Shown here piece after piece: positions 60,757 through 64,000 of a DNA stretch of 64,000 nucleotides; position 1 is the first letter of the stretch, and the number at the start of each line of letters is the position of its first letter. The notes beneath the pieces are model-generated. The model saw only the letters and a list, made by a program, of their open reading frames with translations, made no database searches and had not been told where the DNA came from. The position numbers were made by a program, and so were the translations under genes. The stretch is from Sphingopyxis sp. OAS728 (GTDB lineage Bacteria > Pseudomonadota > Alphaproteobacteria > Sphingomonadales > Sphingomonadaceae), in NCBI RefSeq assembly GCF_014873485.1, contig NZ_JADBDT010000001.1, forward strand, positions 4,644,501 to 4,708,500, given 5' to 3'.

Positions 60757-61793
60757 AGCGCGGCGATCACGGCGTCGGTGAACCCGCGCGTATCGAGCGG
60801 CCCGCCGATGTCGCGCGTGCGTGTCGCGGGATTGGCGAGCGCGACCTCGGCCGCCGCCTCGATCCGCCGCGCGACGTGGCCCAGCGCCGCATCGCCGCGC
60901 TTGCGGCCGAGCCAGTCGAACAGCATCGCGGCCGACAGGATCAGGGAGGTCGGATTGGCGATGCCTTGCCCCGCAATATCAGGCGCCGAGCCATGCTGTG
61001 CCTGCGCGACGCAAATATCGTCGCTCGCGTTGATCGACCCGCCGAGACCGAGGCTGCCGCTGAGTTCTGAGGCTTCGTCGGACAATATGTCGCCGAACAT
61101 GTTGGTGGTGACGATGACGTCGAAGCGGTCGGGGCTGCGGATCAGCAGCGCCGCCGCGGCGTCGACGATCACTTCGTCGAGCGTCACGTCGGGGAAGTCG
61201 GCCGCGACCGCGCGCACTTCGCGCAGAAACAACCCGTCGGTCAGCTTGAGCACATTCGCCTTGTGCACCGCGGTCACCTTGCGGCGGCGTTCGGCGGCCA
61301 GCTCGAAGGCCGCGCGGGCGACGCGGCGCACAGCCGGCGCGGTGATCTTGCGGATCGCAAAGGCGCTCTCGGGGTCTGGCATGAACTCGCCCGGCCCCAT
61401 GTGCATCGACCGGTCGGCATAGAAACCCTCGGTATTCTCGCGCACGATCACCAAATCCATCGGCTTGCGCAGGATCGACAGCCCTTCGCGCGCGCGGCAC
61501 GGGCGGATATTGGCGAAAAGATTGAAGTGGGTGCGCAGCTTCGCCGACGGATTGGGCTGCCCCGCAGGGTAATCATAGTGCGAAACCGGGCCGAGGATCA
61601 CGCCATCTGCAGCAGGGATTGCGTCCAGCACCGCATCCGGAAGCGTGCTCCCCTGTGCCGCAAGGCTGGCAAGGCCGATGTCCACCGTTTCGAAGCGGAT
61701 CGTGTCGCCGCCTGCGGCACGGGCGATGGCGAGCGTGGCTTCGGTGATTTCGGGACCGATGCCGTCGCCTGGAAGTGTGAGGATATGGGTCAT
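60753..61793 (-). CDS. isocitrate/isopropylmalate-type beta-decarboxylating dehydrogenase
   Basis: This is a 346-residue NAD(P)-dependent dehydrogenase. The start MTHILTLPGDGIGPEITE at 61793 fits the family; an ATG ten codons upstream (61823) is possible. Other motifs are KLRTHFNLFANIRP, VRENTEGFYADR, VHKANVLKLTDGLFL (catalytic Lys) and NMFGDILSDEASEL (metal-binding Asp residues). Substrate-deciding residues do not clearly separate isocitrate, homoisocitrate, tartrate or D-malate. The aconitase-family gene across the divergent GntR-type gene argues for a 2-hydroxy-tricarboxylate such as isocitrate. Its stop overlaps the aldehyde dehydrogenase start. Confidence 0.87.
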   Translation of the reverse strand: MTHILTLPGDGIGPEITEATLAIARAAGGDTIRFETVDIGLASLAAQGSTLPDAVLDAIPAADGVILGPVSHYDYPAGQPNPSAKLRTHFNLFANIRPCRAREGLSILRKPMDLVIVRENTEGFYADRSMHMGPGEFMPDPESAFAIRKITAPAVRRVARAAFELAAERRRKVTAVHKANVLKLTDGLFLREVRAVAADFPDVTLDEVIVDAAAALLIRSPDRFDVIVTTNMFGDILSDEASELSGSLGLGGSINASDDICVAQAQHGSAPDIAGQGIANPTSLILSAAMLFDWLGRKRGDAALGHVARRIEAAAEVALANPATRTRDIGGPLDTRGFTDAVIAAL

Positions 61794-61855
61794 AAACGCC
61801 TGTTGCACTCCCTTGGCTGTCATATCGCTGACACGGCGCGCCGTTTTTGCTTGAA

Positions 61856-61867
61856 AATTGCATTTTG
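61856..61867. promoter_or_regulatory. putative GntR operator, copy 1 (AATTGCATTTTG)
   Basis: This 12-mer lies 18 bp before the GntR-type gene start and recurs exactly at 62748-62759 before the aconitase-type gene. Here it is enclosed by inverted arms CTTGAA and TTCAAG (61850-61877). It lies in the divergent promoter for the dehydrogenase operon, so one site could control both directions. Confidence 0.55.
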
Positions 61868-61885
61868 TCGATTCAAGTCTTTGGT

Positions 61886-62749
61886 ATGACCGAACGTTTG
61901 GCAGACCGGATCGCGCGCCAGATCGCCGACCATATCCGTGCCGAGGGGCTGGGCGAGGGCGATCATCTGGCCGCGCAGGCGCTTGCCGACCGCTTCCGCG
62001 TATCGCGCGCGCCGGTAACTGCGGCTTTGAAGACGCTCGCCGCGGCGGGCATCGTCGAGGCACAAGCCAATCGCGGCTTCTTCGTCAGGCGCGCGCCTGA
62101 CAGTGCGGCGGCAGCGGGGCAAGGTGACGACCCGCTCTATGGTGCCATTATAGAGGCGCGCCTGTCGGGCACGCTGCCCGACCGGGCGAGCGAGAATGAA
62201 ATGATGCGCCGCTTCGGCGCGACGCGCGCCCGGCTTCAGCGCGTGCTTGCACAGATCGCCGAGGAGGGTTGGGTCGAACGCCTCCCGGGGCACGGATGGC
62301 TGTTTCTTGCGACGCTCCATTCGGCCGAGGCTTATGAACAGGCCTATCGGTTCCGCGCGACGATCGAGACCGAGGCGCTCCTGCAGCCCGGATATCGTTT
62401 CGTTCCCGCCGAACTGGAGGCGTTGCGCGCCGCTCAGAACCGATTGCTGGAGGGTGGTATCGTCAGCCTGTCGCGCGCCGGCCTGTATGAAATTAATTCG
62501 GGGCTTCACGAGACGCTCGTCGCCTGGTCGGGCAACCGCTTCTTCCTCGACGCGATCCGGCGCGTTAATCGCCTCCGCCGGCTGATCGAATTTCGCGCGA
62601 TCGCCGACCGCAGCCGTCTCGAGCAGCAGTGTCGTGAACATCTGGCGCTGCTCGACCTCATTGAGCGCGGTGACATGCTGCTCGCTACCGACTTCCTCCG
62701 TCGTCATATCGGTCAAGCGCTCGACCAGAAGGTCGGGCTGGTCGAATAA
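61886..62749 (+). CDS. GntR family regulator with two winged-helix segments and an FCD-like domain
   Basis: This is a 287-residue protein from the ATG at 61886. The first winged helix is at residues 1-70 (RIARQIADHIRAEGLGEGD, then LADRFRVSRAPVTAALKTLA and GIVEAQANRGFFV). A second GntR-like winged helix appears at about residues 80-145 (IIEARLSGTLPDRASENEMM, RRFGATRARLQRVLAQIAEE, GWVERLPGHGW). The remaining residues form a helical FCD-like ligand domain with His-containing helices (SGLHETLVAWSGN, REHLALLDLIERGD). Most GntR regulators have one DNA-binding segment. It is divergent from the dehydrogenase operon and precedes the aconitase-type gene, with the same 12-mer before both transcription units. 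Confidence 0.87.
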   Translation: MTERLADRIARQIADHIRAEGLGEGDHLAAQALADRFRVSRAPVTAALKTLAAAGIVEAQANRGFFVRRAPDSAAAAGQGDDPLYGAIIEARLSGTLPDRASENEMMRRFGATRARLQRVLAQIAEEGWVERLPGHGWLFLATLHSAEAYEQAYRFRATIETEALLQPGYRFVPAELEALRAAQNRLLEGGIVSLSRAGLYEINSGLHETLVAWSGNRFFLDAIRRVNRLRRLIEFRAIADRSRLEQQCREHLALLDLIERGDMLLATDFLRRHIGQALDQKVGLVE

Positions 62750-62759
62750 TTGCATTTTG
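62748..62759. promoter_or_regulatory. putative GntR operator, copy 2 (AATTGCATTTTG)
   Basis: This exact repeat of 61856-61867 overlaps the GntR-type gene's stop region, 59 bp before the aconitase-type start. It is followed by CATTGACAAAAG, a possible -35 region. Confidence 0.55.
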
Positions 62760-62818
62760 CATTGACAAAAGTCATGTATCGACCCAGCTGAGATCGGGTA
62801 AACCGACGAGGCGCAATC

Positions 62819-64000
62819 ATGATTCTCGACACCGCAGGCCAGCCGCTTCGCATCATCGATCTTCCTGCCCGACTGGGTGCCCGTCTGGCGACGATGCCGG
62901 TGATCCACCGGCTGGTGGCTGAAAACCTGCTGCGTGCCGGGGGCGACGATGGCGCGGCGGCGTTCGCGGCGTGGATCGACGGTGGGCAGGCGGATGTCGA
63001 ACTACCGTTCTACCCCGGCCGCATCATGATGCACGACACGACCTGCGTCCCTGCGCTCGTCGACCTCGCTGCGGCGCGCGATGTGCTTGCGGCCGAGGGC
63101 GGCGATCCGGCGCGGATCGATCCAGTGGTGCCGGTCGATGTCTCCACCGACCATTCGCTCGCGGTCGACCATTTCGCCGATCCCGATGCGGCGCGGCTCA
63201 ACATGGCACGCGAGCGCGAGCGTAACGCCGAGCGGCTGCGGTTGATGAAATGGGCGAGCGGGGCGTTCGAAAAGCTGACCGTCCATCCCCCCGGCACCGG
63301 CATTATGCACACGCTGAACCTCGAACGGCTGGCGAGCATCGTGCGTGTCGAATCGCGCGACGGTGCCGATTGGGCGGTCCCCGACACGCTGATCGGAACC
63401 GACAGCCACACCCCGATGGTGAATGGCATCGGCGTGCTCGGTTGGGGCGTGGGCGGGCTGGAGGCCGAGGCGGCGATGCTCGGGCTGCCTGTGATTCTGC
63501 GCGTCCCTGAAGTCGTCGGCGTGCGGCTGGTCGGCGAACTGCCGGCCGATGTGTTCGGCACTGATCTTGCGCTGCTTGTCACGCAAAGGCTGCGCGCGCA
63601 TGGGGTTGCCGGCCGCTTCGTAGAATTTTTCGGCCCCGGTATCGCGACGCTGTCGGCCGACACGCGCGCGGCGGTCGCCAATATGGCGCCTGAATATGGC
63701 GCGACGACCGGCTTTTTTCCGGTCGATGCGCGAACGATCGCCTATCTGCGCGAAACCGGTCGCCCGGCGGACGCGGTGCAATTGGTCGAGGACTATTGCC
63801 GCCGACAAGGCCTGTGGTTCGAGCCCGAAGCCGCGCCGGATTACTCCGAGGTGCTGACAATCGATCTTGCCGACGTCGTGCGCGGTGCCGCCGGGCCCTC
63901 GCGTCCGCAGGACTTGCGCGCCGCCGGTGACACTCTTGCCCATATTGCCGCGGGTATCGCTGCGGGCGACGTCCCCGCGGGCGCAGTCGCGATCGCCGCG
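62819..64000 (+). CDS. aconitase family hydratase, 3' part outside the window
   Basis: There are 394 codons, open to the window end; AcnA-type proteins have about 870-900 residues, so roughly the N-terminal 45 percent is present. Family stretches are PGRIMMHDTTCVPALVDLAA, PVDVSTDHSLAVDHF, HPPGTGIMHTLNLERLA and GTDSHTPMVNGIGVLGWGVG, then EAEAAMLGLPVILRVPEVVG. The cysteines binding the iron-sulphur cluster lie in the missing part. It starts 69 bp after the GntR-type gene. Possible substrates are citrate/isocitrate, 2-methylisocitrate or a related tricarboxylate. A regulated extra aconitase next to an isocitrate-type dehydrogenase suggests a substrate-specific pathway. Confidence 0.9.
   Translation, partial: MILDTAGQPLRIIDLPARLGARLATMPVIHRLVAENLLRAGGDDGAAAFAAWIDGGQADVELPFYPGRIMMHDTTCVPALVDLAAARDVLAAEGGDPARIDPVVPVDVSTDHSLAVDHFADPDAARLNMARERERNAERLRLMKWASGAFEKLTVHPPGTGIMHTLNLERLASIVRVESRDGADWAVPDTLIGTDSHTPMVNGIGVLGWGVGGLEAEAAMLGLPVILRVPEVVGVRLVGELPADVFGTDLALLVTQRLRAHGVAGRFVEFFGPGIATLSADTRAAVANMAPEYGATTGFFPVDARTIAYLRETGRPADAVQLVEDYCRRQGLWFEPEAAPDYSEVLTIDLADVVRGAAGPSRPQDLRAAGDTLAHIAAGIAAGDVPAGAVAIAA

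Noticed and set aside
1..64000. tRNA genes, rRNA, CRISPR arrays, insertion sequences, phage genes
   Set aside because: I looked for cloverleaf ends, regularly spaced repeats and transposase or integrase motifs and found none that stand up.

Overview
The window looks like chromosomal DNA of a GC-rich alphaproteobacterium of the Sphingomonadales (Sphingopyxis/Sphingomonas type). It has four large TonB-dependent receptors, spinster-like MFS carriers, several DUF885 peptidase-like proteins and very tight gene packing with ATGA/GTGA start-stop overlaps. I see no tRNA, rRNA, phage, insertion sequence or CRISPR array. All family assignments come from reading the translations, not from a database search.

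Region 1 (1-36.6 kb) is a catabolic island. A heterotetrameric sarcosine oxidase (soxB-D-A-G) is followed without gaps by purU, a gamma-glutamyltransferase (GGT)-like gene, a DUF885 gene and an MFS carrier, with folD divergent. Around this core lie two paralogous TonB receptors, an exported esterase, three more GGT-like genes (two exported), two more DUF885 genes, a prolidase-like amidohydrolase, an S9 peptidase, two more MFS carriers, an AraC-type and a TetR-type regulator. A 14-bp palindrome, ATRCAY-NN-RTGYAT, occurs upstream of the TetR gene and of most operons here, so the island looks like one TetR regulon. My reading is that an N-methylated (sarcosine-containing) peptide-like compound enters through the TonB receptors, is cut in the periplasm and cytoplasm, and releases sarcosine. 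SoxBDAG would turn sarcosine into glycine plus methylene-THF, which FolD and PurU recycle to formate and THF. All four GGT-like proteins carry Ser where classical GGTs have the catalytic Thr.

Region 2 (36.9-40.2 kb) holds a small exported two-repeat protein, an OprB-type porin and a decayed patch: a porin remnant, a frameshifted PepSY membrane protein and an N-terminally truncated gene.

Region 3 (40.3-50.5 kb) is organised around a TctD/TctE-like two-component system. Direct repeats of TGACAG at 11-bp spacing lie before a beta-lactamase-fold lipoprotein, a CitMHS citrate carrier, the orphan substrate-binding protein divergent from the response regulator, and an M20 peptidase - PepSY protein - AstA operon. 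These four promoters probably form its regulon.

Region 4 (50.5-64 kb) contains a LysR regulator, a tandem pair of siderophore-type TonB receptors, an AstC/ArgD-type aminotransferase with AstD, and a divergent cluster of an isocitrate/isopropylmalate-type dehydrogenase, aldehyde dehydrogenase and cupin against a GntR regulator and an aconitase-family gene cut by the window end. Regions 3 and 4 together would suit use of a citrate- and ornithine-containing compound, for example a carboxylate siderophore. That is inference only.
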